The notes under the pieces were generated by a model, which worked only from the letters and a program-made list of their open reading frames with translations, did no database searches and was not told the origin of the DNA. The position numbers were made by a program, and so were the translations under genes. Of a DNA stretch of 64,000 bases, positions 16,800 through 25,790 are shown in pieces (the stretch's first letter is position 1; every line of letters begins with the position of its first letter). This DNA is from LGRD01 sp031382215 (GTDB lineage Bacteria; Pseudomonadota; Gammaproteobacteria; Burkholderiales; Burkholderiaceae_C), in assembly GCA_031382215.1 (NCBI GenBank), contig JANMYQ010000145.1, forward strand, positions 1-64,000. The letters run 5' to 3'.

Positions 16800-17005
16800 G
16801 GCTTGGCGCCGCCTTCCCTGCGCGAACGCACCCAGATCAGCACCACGCCAACCACGATGGCGGCGACCGACACCGTGGCGATGCCGAGCCCGAGCGCTTC
16901 ATCACTGCGGCGCACCACCAGCCCCAGCGCCAGCATCAGCATGCCGCCGAAGATGAGCACCCAGGTCAGCGTGGCAAGGCGCGAGGTGGAGAGTTTCAGA
17001 ACCAT
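16796..17005 (-). CDS. Small two-helix membrane protein, function unknown
   Basis: A 69-residue protein with two hydrophobic helices (about residues 10-28 and 38-57), Arg-Arg between them, and a basic C terminus (WVRSRREGG). Not a recognised family. The ATG at 17005 lies inside the end of the acyl-CoA dehydrogenase gene (10-base overlap) and the stop overlaps the M3 peptidase start by 4 bases, so it is coupled to both neighbours. A TTG at 17026 would extend it by seven residues. The tight packing is the main evidence that it is real. Confidence 0.72.
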   Translation of the reverse strand: MVLKLSTSRLATLTWVLIFGGMLMLALGLVVRRSDEALGLGIATVSVAAIVVGVVLIWVRSRREGGAKP

Positions 17006-18879
17006 GCTTCTTCCATGTTGCGACAAGTGGCGTCGCGAGTTTCGACCACCCCGAGCCAGGCGCCGATGCGCGGCAGCTCGTAGCGGAAAAAGTAGCGGCA
17101 GGCCGCGAGCTTGCCATGCAGCAGGGCCGCGTCGGCACTGCCTTCAGCTTGACCAGGCCCCAAGCGTGCCTGCGCACACAGCGCCACGTCCAGCCACACC
17201 CACGCCAGCACCGTGTGGCCGAAGGCCTGCAGGTAGGGCGTGGCATTGGCCAGCGCTTCTTCGGGCTGGCCGGTGGCCCAGGCGGCTTTGCTCGCGCCGT
17301 CCACATGCTTCAGCGCCGCGGCGAGCGCGCTGGCGTGTTCGGCCAGGTCGGGCAGGGCCAGCGCGCGCTCGATCGTCTGGTTGATGCGGGCGGCCAGCAT
17401 CTGCAGCCCCTGGCCACCGTTCATCACCACCTTGCGGCCCAGCAGGTCCAGCGCCTGGATGCCGTGCGTGCCCTCGTGGATCATGTTCAGCCGGTTGTCG
17501 CGCCAGTACTGCTCGACCGGGAAGTCGCGCGTGTAGCCGTAGCCGCCCAGCACCTGGATGGCCAGGCTGTTGGCTTCCAGGCACCACTCGCTGGGCCAGC
17601 TCTTGGCGATCGGCGTCAGCATCTCGAGCAGCACGCCGGCCTCTGCGGCCGTGTCGGCCGTGCCGGTGTGGTGTTCGTCCACCAGCCGCGCGCAGTACAG
17701 CTCCAGCGCCAGCGCGCCTTCGCAGTAACTTTTCTGGGCCAGCAGCATGCGCTTCACGTCGGCGTGTTCGATGATGCGGACCTGCGGCTGGTTGGCGTCT
17801 TTGCCGCCCTTGCCTACCACCGGTCTGCCCTGCGGCCGGTTCTTCGCGTAGTCGAGGCTGGCCTCGTAGCCCGCATAACCGAGCATCGTGGCGCCCAGCC
17901 CGACGGCGATGCGCGCCTCGTTCATCATGTGGAACATACAACGCAGGCCCTCGCCCGGTTGGCCGACGAGGTAGCCCACGGCGCCGGAACCGGCGCCGTC
18001 AATGCCACCGCCCGCGGCCGCGCGCACCGGGAATTTGCCCTCGCCGAAGTTGAGCAGCGTGTTCGGGATGCCGCGGTAGCCGAGCTTGTGGTTCAAGCCG
18101 GCCAGCGCCACATCATTGCGTTCGCCGGTCAGCGCGCCGTTCACATCGACCAGCTTCTTGGGCACGATGAACAGCGAAATGCCGCGCGTGCCGGGCACCA
18201 GCTTGCCGTCGGCGCCCGGAATCTTGGCCAGCACCAGGTGAATGATGTTCTCGGTCAGCTCGTGCTCACCGTTGGAGATCCACATCTTGTTGCCACGCAG
18301 CCGGTAGCGCGAGCCGAGCGGATCGTCGGCAAATTCCGCACCGTCGGGCACAGCGCGGGTGACGATGTCGGACAGGCTGGAGCCGGCTTGCGGTTCGGAC
18401 AGGCACATCGTGCCGGCAAAACGACCGCCGAACTGATTGCGCGCGAACACCTGCTTCTGCATTTCGGTGCCGTGCACGATCAGCAAGTTGGCGTTGCCGC
18501 TGGTCAGCATGCCGGCACCGCCCACGCCGATGCCGGCCTTGGAGAAAAAGCTGTTCGCGGCCATCTGCACGACGCAGGGCAACTGCATGCCGCCCCATTC
18601 ATAGTCTTGCGCCGCCGCCAGCATGCCCGACTCGGCATACGCGCGCGAGGCCGCGTGGCTGGCTTCGGGCAGGTGCACCTGGTTGCCGTCGAACCACGGC
18701 TCTTCGGTGTCGACGAGGCGGTTGAACGGCGCCACCTTCTCGCGCGCGAGGCGCTCGCACATGTCGAGCACCGAGTCGAAGGTCTCGCGCGAGTGGTCGG
18801 CGAAGCGGGTGCGCTGGCGCAGCGCTTCGACGTTCAGCCAGTCGTAGAGCAGAAAGTCGGCCGTGCGGCGGTACGTCAT
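16996..18879 (-). CDS. Acyl-CoA dehydrogenase with C-terminal extension (FadE-like)
   Basis: First step of beta-oxidation: FAD-dependent desaturation of acyl-CoA. At 627 residues it belongs to the long acyl-CoA dehydrogenases that carry an added C-terminal domain after the catalytic core. Motifs: GTMCLSEPQAGSSLSDI over the flavin, GNKMWISNGEHEL, LGYRGIPNTLLNFG, then YTRDFPVEQYWRDNRLNMIHEGTHGIQALDLLGRK, whose Glu is the expected base (the segment is quoted in parts across 17440-17540). It lies 34 bases after the Sel1-like gene, across a 10-bp tandem repeat. Chain-length preference is unknown. Confidence 0.93.
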   Translation of the reverse strand: MTYRRTADFLLYDWLNVEALRQRTRFADHSRETFDSVLDMCERLAREKVAPFNRLVDTEEPWFDGNQVHLPEASHAASRAYAESGMLAAAQDYEWGGMQLPCVVQMAANSFFSKAGIGVGGAGMLTSGNANLLIVHGTEMQKQVFARNQFGGRFAGTMCLSEPQAGSSLSDIVTRAVPDGAEFADDPLGSRYRLRGNKMWISNGEHELTENIIHLVLAKIPGADGKLVPGTRGISLFIVPKKLVDVNGALTGERNDVALAGLNHKLGYRGIPNTLLNFGEGKFPVRAAAGGGIDGAGSGAVGYLVGQPGEGLRCMFHMMNEARIAVGLGATMLGYAGYEASLDYAKNRPQGRPVVGKGGKDANQPQVRIIEHADVKRMLLAQKSYCEGALALELYCARLVDEHHTGTADTAAEAGVLLEMLTPIAKSWPSEWCLEANSLAIQVLGGYGYTRDFPVEQYWRDNRLNMIHEGTHGIQALDLLGRKVVMNGGQGLQMLAARINQTIERALALPDLAEHASALAAALKHVDGASKAAWATGQPEEALANATPYLQAFGHTVLAWVWLDVALCAQARLGPGQAEGSADAALLHGKLAACRYFFRYELPRIGAWLGVVETRDATCRNMEEAWF

Positions 18880-18883
18880 CGGG

Positions 18884-18923
18884 TTACCTCAATTCAGCTC
18901 AAGTCAGCTCAAGTCATCTCAGG
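18884..18923. repeat. 10-bp tandem repeat starting at the stop codon of the Sel1-like gene
   Basis: Units TTACCTCAAT (degenerate), TCAGCTCAAG, TCAGCTCAAG and TCATCTCAGG lie at 18884, 18894, 18904 and 18914. Read on the minus strand, TGA occurs at 18916 (the real stop), 18906 and 18896. With a 10-base period these fall in all three frames. Confidence 0.93.
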
Positions 18924-19660
18924 ATGGGCTCGTCTTCGAGCACGTCGATCGAACCGCCGCCCTTGAAGCGCAGCGCCACCGGCATGGCCACGCGCGCATT
19001 CACCAGGAGTTTCGGGTCGGGCGACGGCAGTGCCTTCACCACCTCGGGCAGGCGCGCATTGAACGCGGCCGCCAATGCGGTGTACAGCTCGGTCTGCTGG
19101 TCAGCGCCCTCGGCGGTCGGCTTCAGGCTGATCTGGCGCGCTCGCAGCGCGTTGACTTCCAGCACGAAAGCGGCTTCGCGCGCCCCGCGCAGGTCGCCGG
19201 CCGGGTATTGCACCGTCGCCAGCACCTCGCTCAGCACGGCATACGCGTAGCCGATCGAATAGTCCCAGGGCTGCAGCGGCTCGTTCGAGCCGCCCTTGCC
19301 GGCCAGCCACGCGCCTGCATTCGAGTAACTCTGCGACACGCCCTGCCCGAGCGCAAAGCGGCGCGCCAGGCGCCGCACCCCCAGCGCACTGCCGCTGCGC
19401 GCGGCCTGGGCGAGGAACTCCAGCGCGCGCGCTTCGCTGCGCCCGACGCACTGGCCTGTCTCGTAAAGGTTCGACGCGGCCAGAAAGGAGTCGACCTTGC
19501 GCGCGGCCAACGCCTGGTTCAAGCCGGCGAGCAACTCAGTGCAATACGCATCGGCGGGTGCGGCCGGATCGCGCTTGACGGCCTGGCCCCAGGCGAGTTC
19601 AGCGGCGCCGCACAGCAGCAGCGCGGCACACCCCAACCCGGCACGGAGCAGTAAGGTCAC
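18914..19660 (-). CDS. Exported Sel1-like repeat protein, function unknown
   Basis: A 248-residue protein with a signal peptide (hydrophobic to about residue 22, AELAWGQA at cleavage). It then has helical repeat segments rich in Ala and Leu: SNLYETGQCVGRSEARALEFL and ALGVRRLARRFALGQGVSQSY resemble Sel1/TPR units. The C terminus (PVALRFKGGGSIDVLEDEP) is beta-like. Such proteins usually mediate protein contacts in the periplasm. GTG at 19660 is the start, overlapping the thiolase stop as GTGA. No catalytic motif is visible; its place among beta-oxidation genes is unexplained. Confidence 0.75.
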   Translation of the reverse strand: MTLLLRAGLGCAALLLCGAAELAWGQAVKRDPAAPADAYCTELLAGLNQALAARKVDSFLAASNLYETGQCVGRSEARALEFLAQAARSGSALGVRRLARRFALGQGVSQSYSNAGAWLAGKGGSNEPLQPWDYSIGYAYAVLSEVLATVQYPAGDLRGAREAAFVLEVNALRARQISLKPTAEGADQQTELYTALAAAFNARLPEVVKALPSPDPKLLVNARVAMPVALRFKGGGSIDVLEDEPILR

Positions 19661-20832
19661 AGCACCTCGAACACACCCGCCGCGCCCATGCCACCACCAA
19701 TGCACATCGTCACGACCACTCTCTTGGCGCCGCGACGCTTGCCTTCGATCAGCGCATGGCCAGTGAGGCGCTGGCCACTCACGCCATACGGGTGGCCGAC
19801 CGCGATGGCGCCGCCGTTCACGTTCAGCCGGTCCATCGGAATGCCCAGCGTGTCGGCGCTGTACAGCACCTGCACCGCAAAGGCTTCGTTCAATTCCCAC
19901 AGGTCGATGTCGGCCACCGTCAGCCCCAGGCGCTTGAGCACCTTGGGGACCGCGAAGACCGGGCCGATGCCCATCTCATCCGGCTCGCAGCCGGCCACTG
20001 CAAAGCCGAGGAAGCGGCCCAGCGGCTTGAGGCCGCGCTTGGAGGCGAGCTGCTCGCTCATCACCACGCAGGCGCCGCCGCCGTCGGAAAACTGGCTCGC
20101 GTTGCCGGCCGAAATAACGCCGCCGGGCATCGCCGGCTTGATGCCCGCAATGCCTTCGGCGGTGGTGCCGGCGCGCAGGCCTTCGTCGACGCTGACGGTC
20201 ACTTCCTTGGTGCGCAGGCCCATCACTGCATCGGCGATGCCGGCGGTCACGGTGATCGGCGCGATCTCGTCCTTGAACTTGCCGGCCTCTTGCGCGGCGC
20301 AGGCCTTCTGCTGGCTGGCAGCGCCGTATTCGTCCATGCGTTCACGGCCAATTTTGTATCGCTTGGCCACCTGCTCGGCCGTCTGCAGCATGTTCCAGTA
20401 GATCTCGGGCTTGTGCTCTTTGAGCCAGCTGTCGGCCATCATGTGGGTGTTCATCTCGTTCTGCACGCACGAGATGCTCTCCACGCCGCCGGCCACGAAC
20501 ACCTCGCCCTCGCCGGCAATGATGCGTTGCGCGGCCAGCGCGATCGTCTGCAGCCCGCTGGAGCAGAAGCGGTTCACCGTCATGCCGCTGGTGGTGATGG
20601 GCAAACCGGCGCGCAGCGCGATCTGGCGCGCGATGTTGGCGCCGGTCGCGCCCTCGGGGTTGGCGCAGCCCATGATCACGTCGTCGACCTCGGCGGCTTC
20701 GATGCCGGCGCGTTCGACCGCAGCCTTGACGGCGTGGCCGCCCAAGGTGGCGCCGTGCGTCATGTTGAAGGCGCCCTTCCAGCTCTTGGCGAGCGGCGTG
20801 CGGGCGGTGGAAACGATCACGGCTTGGGTCAT
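19657..20832 (-). CDS. Acetyl-CoA acyltransferase (3-ketoacyl-CoA thiolase)
   Basis: Last step of beta-oxidation: thiolytic cleavage of 3-ketoacyl-CoA to acetyl-CoA and shortened acyl-CoA. The 391-residue length is normal for a thiolase. The nucleophile is Cys90 in NRFCSSGLQT; the C-terminal half holds NEAFAVQ, GGAIAVGHPYG (active-site His) and CIGGGMGAAG (second Cys). It is 33 bases after the FadJ-type gene, forming the usual hydratase/dehydrogenase-thiolase pair. FadA/FadI-type versus acetoacetyl-CoA specificity cannot be settled from motifs, but the pairing favours fatty-acid degradation. Confidence 0.95.
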   Translation of the reverse strand: MTQAVIVSTARTPLAKSWKGAFNMTHGATLGGHAVKAAVERAGIEAAEVDDVIMGCANPEGATGANIARQIALRAGLPITTSGMTVNRFCSSGLQTIALAAQRIIAGEGEVFVAGGVESISCVQNEMNTHMMADSWLKEHKPEIYWNMLQTAEQVAKRYKIGRERMDEYGAASQQKACAAQEAGKFKDEIAPITVTAGIADAVMGLRTKEVTVSVDEGLRAGTTAEGIAGIKPAMPGGVISAGNASQFSDGGGACVVMSEQLASKRGLKPLGRFLGFAVAGCEPDEMGIGPVFAVPKVLKRLGLTVADIDLWELNEAFAVQVLYSADTLGIPMDRLNVNGGAIAVGHPYGVSGQRLTGHALIEGKRRGAKRVVVTMCIGGGMGAAGVFEVL

Positions 20833-20865
20833 GGGGTTCTCCGGTGCGGGTGCGATTGAGAGCGG

Positions 20866-22959
20866 TCAGCTGAAAGGCTTGCCTTCGGCCGCGAGCCTGG
20901 CCAGCAGCGGCGCGGGCTTCCAGAACTCGGCGTCGTCGTTCGGGTTGGCCGCAAAGCGCTTCATGGCAGCGACCACGTTGAACAGGCCGAAAGTATCGGC
21001 GTAACACATCGGCCCGCCGCGGTGGAGCGGGAAGCCGTAGCCGGTGAGGTAGACCATGTCGATGTCGGAGGCGCGCATCGCAATGCCTTCGTCGACGATC
21101 TTCGCGCCTTCGTTGACGAGCGAGAACACCAGCCGCTGCACGATCTCTTCATCGCCGATCTTGCGCGGCTGGATGCCTTGCGCCGCGCGGTGCTTCTCGA
21201 GCATCTCGACCACCACCGCCGACGGGATCGCGTCGCGCTTGCCCGGCACGTAGTCGTACCAGCCGGCGCTGGTCTTCTGGCCATAGCGACCCAGTTCGCA
21301 CAGCAGGTCGGCCGTTTTGCTGTAGCGCATGTTCGGCTTTTCCTGGTAGCGGCGCTTGCGGATCGCCCAGCCGATGTCGTTGCCGGCCAGGTCGCCCATG
21401 CGGAACGGCCCCATCGCGAAGCCGAACTTCTCGACCGCCTTGTCGACCTGCGCCGGTGTGCAGCCCTCGTCGAGCAGGAAGCCGGCCTGGCGAGAGTACT
21501 GCTCGATCATGCGGTTGCCGATGAAGCCGTCGCACACGCCCGAGACCACGCAGGTCTTCTTAATCTTCCTGCCCAGCGCCATCACGGTCGCGAGCACGTC
21601 TTTCGCGGTCTTTTCGCCGCGCACCACTTCAAGCAGCTTCATGACGTTGGCGGGGCTGAAGAAGTGCGTGCCGATCACGTCCTGCGGGCGCTTGGTGAAA
21701 CTGGCAATTCTGTTGACGTCGAGCGTGGAGGTGTTGGATGCCAGGATCGCGCCGGGCTTCATCACCTCGTCGAGTGTCTTGAAGACCTTTTCCTTCACGC
21801 CCATCTCTTCGAACACGGCCTCGATCACCATGTCGGCGTCCTTCAGGTCGCCATAGTTCAAGGTGGTGCTCAGCAGCGCCATGCGCTCCTTGTACTTGGC
21901 TTCCTTGAGCTTGCCCTTCTTGACTTGCGCTTCGTAGTTCTTGGCGATCGTCGCCACACCCTTGTCGAGCGCTTCCTGCTTCATCTCGAGCATCACCACC
22001 GGGATGCCGGCGTTCAGGAAGTTCATCGCGATGCCGCCGCCCATCGTGCCGGCGCCGATGACGGCGAGTTTCTTGACGTCGCGCACCGGCGTATCGGCCG
22101 GAACGTCGGGGATCTTGGTGGTGGCGCGTTCGGCGGTGAAGGCGTGGCGCAGCGCCTTGCATTCGGGCGTGACCATCAGGCCGAGGAACAGCTCGCGCTC
22201 GAACTTCATGCCGTCGTCGAACTTCATCTTCGCCGACGCGGCGACCGCCTCGACGCACTTCAGCGGCGCCGGGAAGTTGCGCGACATCGCGCCGACGGTG
22301 TTGCGTGCGAACTGGAAGTAGGCGTCGGGGTTCGGGTGCTCGACCTTGAGGTTCCGCACCAAGGGCAGCGGTCGCTTGTCGGCCACCTCGGCGGCAAACG
22401 CCAGTGCACCGGCCAACAGGTCGCCGTCGATCAGTTTGTCGAACAGCTTCTGGCCCGGCGCGGCGGCCAGCAGTTCACTCTTCACCGGCTCGCCGCTGAC
22501 GATCATGTTCAGCGCGTTCTCCACGCCGAGCACACGCGACAGGCGCTGCGTGCCGCCGGCCCCCGGGATCAAACCGATCTTGACTTCCGGCATGGCGATC
22601 TGCGCACCAGGCGACACCACGCGGTAATGGCAACCCAGCGCCAGTTCCAGCCCGCCACCCATCGCGACGCTGTGCACCGCGGCGATGGTAGGTTTGCTGC
22701 TCGCTTCCAGAGCCAGGATCACGCTGAGAAGGTTGGGCTCGGCCAGTGCCTTGGGCGAACCGAACTCGCGGATGTCGGCGCCGCCCGAAAAGGCCTTGCC
22801 AGCGCCGGTGAGAACGATGGCTTTGACCGCTGGATCGGCAAGCGCCTTGTCGAGCCCGTTCGCGATGCCGAGGCGGGTCTCGTGGCCCAGGCCGTTGACG
22901 GGCGGGTTGTCCAGCGTGATGACGGCCACCGGGCCGCGAACTTCGTATTGGGCGCTCAT
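20866..22959 (-). CDS. Bifunctional enoyl-CoA hydratase / 3-hydroxyacyl-CoA dehydrogenase (FadJ/FadB-like)
   Basis: Hydrates enoyl-CoA and oxidises the hydroxyacyl-CoA with NAD in beta-oxidation. The 697 residues contain an N-terminal crotonase domain (about 1-190: SGGADIREFG, MGGGLELALGCHYR, GLIPGAGGTQRLSR with the catalytic acidic region). The NAD domain starts near residue 300 (VIGAGTMGGGIAMNFL) with HFFSPANVMKLLEVV, and C-terminal helical domains follow (GFIGNRM, GPFRMGDLAGND, GYGFPLHRGGP). It is the first gene of the minus-strand run. Start at 22959 has AGAGGA upstream and fits the crotonase N terminus. A weak TAGAAT box lies at 23015-23020 on the minus strand. Confidence 0.95.
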   Translation of the reverse strand: MSAQYEVRGPVAVITLDNPPVNGLGHETRLGIANGLDKALADPAVKAIVLTGAGKAFSGGADIREFGSPKALAEPNLLSVILALEASSKPTIAAVHSVAMGGGLELALGCHYRVVSPGAQIAMPEVKIGLIPGAGGTQRLSRVLGVENALNMIVSGEPVKSELLAAAPGQKLFDKLIDGDLLAGALAFAAEVADKRPLPLVRNLKVEHPNPDAYFQFARNTVGAMSRNFPAPLKCVEAVAASAKMKFDDGMKFERELFLGLMVTPECKALRHAFTAERATTKIPDVPADTPVRDVKKLAVIGAGTMGGGIAMNFLNAGIPVVMLEMKQEALDKGVATIAKNYEAQVKKGKLKEAKYKERMALLSTTLNYGDLKDADMVIEAVFEEMGVKEKVFKTLDEVMKPGAILASNTSTLDVNRIASFTKRPQDVIGTHFFSPANVMKLLEVVRGEKTAKDVLATVMALGRKIKKTCVVSGVCDGFIGNRMIEQYSRQAGFLLDEGCTPAQVDKAVEKFGFAMGPFRMGDLAGNDIGWAIRKRRYQEKPNMRYSKTADLLCELGRYGQKTSAGWYDYVPGKRDAIPSAVVVEMLEKHRAAQGIQPRKIGDEEIVQRLVFSLVNEGAKIVDEGIAMRASDIDMVYLTGYGFPLHRGGPMCYADTFGLFNVVAAMKRFAANPNDDAEFWKPAPLLARLAAEGKPFS

Positions 22960-23132
22960 GGGTGCGGTCCTCTGTCGATGGGCTGGGTGAAACGAGGAAA
23001 AGAACGGTCGTGCGATTCTAGGGTGCGGCCTCGGAGCCGGCCTGTCCCGGCGGAGACATGGCCAGCCGGGTTCGCCTTGCACTTTACCCCTGCCGTCGGC
23101 CCGTGAAGCCTCGCTCGATAAACTCACGGTCC

Positions 23133-24638
23133 ATGAACGCCGTGCTGTCACCGCCCACTGCCGACCCGACCGGCGCCGCGCCCACCTGGTCGAACCGGTT
23201 CCGTGCGCTGGGCAGCAGCTTCTTCACCGAACTGCCGCCGCAGCCGCTGCCCGAGCCGCACTGGGTCGCGACCAGCCCGGACTGTGCCGCGCTGCTGGGC
23301 CTGCCGGCCGATTGGGCGCAGCGCGAAGGCTGGAACGCGCTGCAGGTCTTCAGTGGCAACGCCGCGTGGGACGGCATGCAGCCACTCGCCAGCGTCTACA
23401 GCGGTCACCAGTTCGGCGTGTGGGCCGGGCAGTTGGGCGACGGACGTGCGCTGTGGCTGGGCGAGATGAACACGCCGAACGGGCCGATGGAGCTGCAGCT
23501 CAAGGGCGCGGGGCTGACGCCGTACTCACGTATGGGCGACGGGCGCGCGGTACTGCGCTCGTCGATCCGCGAGTTCCTGTGTTCCGAAGCGATGCACGGG
23601 CTGGGCATCCCGACCACACGCGCGCTGTGCATCACCGGTTCAACGCAGTTGGCGGTGCGGCGCGAAACGCTTGAAACCGCCGCGGTGGTCACGCGCGCAG
23701 CACCCAGCTTCATCCGCTTCGGCCACTTCGAGCACTTTGCGCACAACGACCAGCACGCTCAGTTGCGCCAGTTGGCCGACTTCGTGATCGAGCACCACTA
23801 CCCGGAATGCGCCGATGCCGCGAAGCCGCATGCCGCATTGCTGGAAGCCGTGGCGCGCCTCACCGCTGAGCTGATGGCCGACTGGCAGGCGGTCGGTTTC
23901 TGCCACGGCGTGATGAACACCGACAACATGTCCATCCTGGGGCTGACGATCGACTATGGCCCGTTCGGCTTTCTGGACCCATTCGACCCCGGCCACATCT
24001 GCAACCACACCGACCACCAGGGCCGCTATGCCTACGCGCGCCAGCCGAACGTGGGCTTCTGGAACCTGCACGCGTTGGCGCAGTCGCTGCTGCCGCTGAT
24101 CGGCGACACCGATGCCGCGCTGGCAGCACTCGAACCCTACAAGACCGCGTTCCCGCAGGCACTGATGGCGCGCATGCGCGCCAAGCTCGGGCTGCGGAGC
24201 AGCGAAGACGCCGACCGCGAACTGGTGGACGACCTGCTCAAGCTCATGGCTGCTGACAAGGCCGACTTCACGATCACCTTCCGCCGCCTGGGCGGCTTCG
24301 GCAGCGCGCCCGCCGCGGACAACTCGGCAGTGCGCGACATGTTCATCGACCGCGACGCCTTCGACGCCTGGGCGTTGCGATACGCCGGGCGCTTGCGCCT
24401 CGAAGGCAGCGTGGACGGCGAACGCCGCCTTGCAATGAACCGCGTGAACCCCCACGTCGTGTTGCGGAACCATCTGGCCGAAGTGGCGATCCGCCAGGCC
24501 CAGGCGGGCGACTTCTCCGAAGTGCAACGCCTGCAGAAAGTTCTGAGCCGGCCGTTCGACGAACAACCCGAGTCGGCCGCGTACGCCGCCTTCCCGCCCG
24601 AGTGGGCCCAATCCATCGAGGTGTCCTGTTCATCATGA
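23133..24638 (+). CDS. selO: Protein adenylyltransferase SelO (YdiU)
   Basis: Pseudokinase-fold enzyme that transfers AMP from ATP to protein hydroxyl groups and is tied to redox stress responses in the family. The 501 residues include YSGHQFGVWAGQLGDGRA, the LKGAGLTPYSRMGDGRAV segment, SSIREFLCSEAM, GVMNTDNMSILG with the metal-binding Asn, and IDYGPFGFLDPF. It ends in VSCSS, the cysteine form of the C-terminal motif where some eukaryotic homologues carry selenocysteine. Start ATG at 23133 matches the family N terminus. The stop overlaps the msrB ATG (ATGA), so both are coupled, fitting a redox-repair role. Confidence 0.95.
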   Translation: MNAVLSPPTADPTGAAPTWSNRFRALGSSFFTELPPQPLPEPHWVATSPDCAALLGLPADWAQREGWNALQVFSGNAAWDGMQPLASVYSGHQFGVWAGQLGDGRALWLGEMNTPNGPMELQLKGAGLTPYSRMGDGRAVLRSSIREFLCSEAMHGLGIPTTRALCITGSTQLAVRRETLETAAVVTRAAPSFIRFGHFEHFAHNDQHAQLRQLADFVIEHHYPECADAAKPHAALLEAVARLTAELMADWQAVGFCHGVMNTDNMSILGLTIDYGPFGFLDPFDPGHICNHTDHQGRYAYARQPNVGFWNLHALAQSLLPLIGDTDAALAALEPYKTAFPQALMARMRAKLGLRSSEDADRELVDDLLKLMAADKADFTITFRRLGGFGSAPAADNSAVRDMFIDRDAFDAWALRYAGRLRLEGSVDGERRLAMNRVNPHVVLRNHLAEVAIRQAQAGDFSEVQRLQKVLSRPFDEQPESAAYAAFPPEWAQSIEVSCSS

Positions 24639-25063
24639 GCCGACCTGACGACCGCCCTGACAACGTCACCCGAAACGTCACCAAAAGCGACGCCGAGTGG
24701 CGCGCCACCCTCGACCCGGTGCAATACCAGGTCGCGCGCCAGGCCGCCACCGAACGCGCGTTCAGCGGCAAGTACTGGGACCACTGGGACAAAGGCCAGT
24801 ACAACTGCGTCGGCTGCGGCACGCCGCTGTTCGACGCCGGCACCAAGTTCGACGCCGGCTGCGGCTGGCCGAGCTACTTTGCGCCGGTCAACAGCGAGGT
24901 CGTCGAGCGCGTGGTCGACAAGACGCACGGCATGGTGCGCGTGGAAGTGCGCTGCAACAACTGCGGCTCGCACCTGGGCCATGTGTTCGAAGACGGGCCC
25001 GAGCCGACCGGTGAGCGCTTCTGCATCAACTCGGCCGCGATAGACTTCGCCCCCAAAACCTGA
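24635..25063 (+). CDS. msrB: Peptide-methionine (R)-S-oxide reductase MsrB
   Basis: Reduces the R epimer of methionine sulfoxide in proteins or peptides with thioredoxin. The 142 residues show the two zinc-binding Cys pairs (NCVGCG and RCNNCGSHLGH), the substrate cleft GCGWPSYF, and the catalytic Cys130 in RFCINSAAI. The cytoplasmic location is inferred from the absence of a signal peptide. ATG at 24635 overlaps the selO stop. An upstream ATG in frame inside selO is unlikely to be used because the family begins near KSDAEWRATLDP. Confidence 0.96.
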   Translation: MSRPDDRPDNVTRNVTKSDAEWRATLDPVQYQVARQAATERAFSGKYWDHWDKGQYNCVGCGTPLFDAGTKFDAGCGWPSYFAPVNSEVVERVVDKTHGMVRVEVRCNNCGSHLGHVFEDGPEPTGERFCINSAAIDFAPKT

Positions 25064-25133
25064 CGTTCAACTTGTCGCCCAAACGCGCGGCACCCGGCGG
25101 CCACCTGGCCGCGCAACGCGACGCGCCCCCTCC

Positions 25134-25790
25134 ATGAAACTGCTGCTCGACTTCCTGCCGATCTTCCTGTTCTTCGGCACCTACAACTACGCCAAGGGCC
25201 AGAAGGACTGGGCCGCCCAGTTCGCGACCGACCATTTCGGCGCCATCGTGTCGGGCGGCATCGTCGGCCCGAACGAAGCGCCGGTGCTTCTGGCCACCGT
25301 GGTGGTGATCGTGGCCACGCTGGCGCAGATCGTGATCATGAAACTGCGCGGCAAGAAGATCGACCTGATGCTGTGGATCAGCCTGGCGCTGGTGGTGGTG
25401 TTCGGCGGCGCGACGATCTGGTTCCACAACGAGACCTTCATCAAGTGGAAGCCCACCGTGCTCTACTGGGCCATGGGGCTGTCGTTCTGGGTCAGCGCCA
25501 CCTTCTTCGGCAAGAACCTGCTGCAGGCCATGATGGGCGAACAGCTTCACTTGCCGGCACTGGCCTGGAAGCGCCTGAACCTCTCGTGGATCGCCTTCTT
25601 CGTCGCGATGGGCGTGATCAACCTGGTGGTCGCGTACAGCTTCTCGACCGACACCTGGGTCAACTTCAAGCTCTTCGGCGGCATGGGTCTGATGTTGTTG
25701 TTCACGGTGGCGCAGGGCTTCTACATGTCGCGTTTTCTGCAACCCGAAGCCGCCGCCGAGCCCGCCGACGGCGCCGGCAAGGCTCCATGA
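25134..25790 (+). CDS. yciB: Inner-membrane septation protein YciB (IspZ)
   Basis: A multispanning inner-membrane protein implicated in envelope integrity and septation; its molecular activity is not known. The 218 residues hold five to six hydrophobic helices and the family signatures LLLDFLPIFLFFGTY at the N terminus, KPTVLYWAMGLSF, and WKRLNLSWIAFF followed by FKLFGGMGLMLLFT. The length is slightly above the usual 180 because of a polar Ala/Glu/Pro tail. The TGA overlaps the bolA ATG (ATGA). yciB next to bolA is a common beta/gammaproteobacterial arrangement. Confidence 0.95.
   Translation: MKLLLDFLPIFLFFGTYNYAKGQKDWAAQFATDHFGAIVSGGIVGPNEAPVLLATVVVIVATLAQIVIMKLRGKKIDLMLWISLALVVVFGGATIWFHNETFIKWKPTVLYWAMGLSFWVSATFFGKNLLQAMMGEQLHLPALAWKRLNLSWIAFFVAMGVINLVVAYSFSTDTWVNFKLFGGMGLMLLFTVAQGFYMSRFLQPEAAAEPADGAGKAP

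Noticed and set aside
21022..23106. A 694-codon plus-strand frame over the FadJ-type gene
   Set aside because: Shadow of the minus-strand coding sequence, which has all family motifs.
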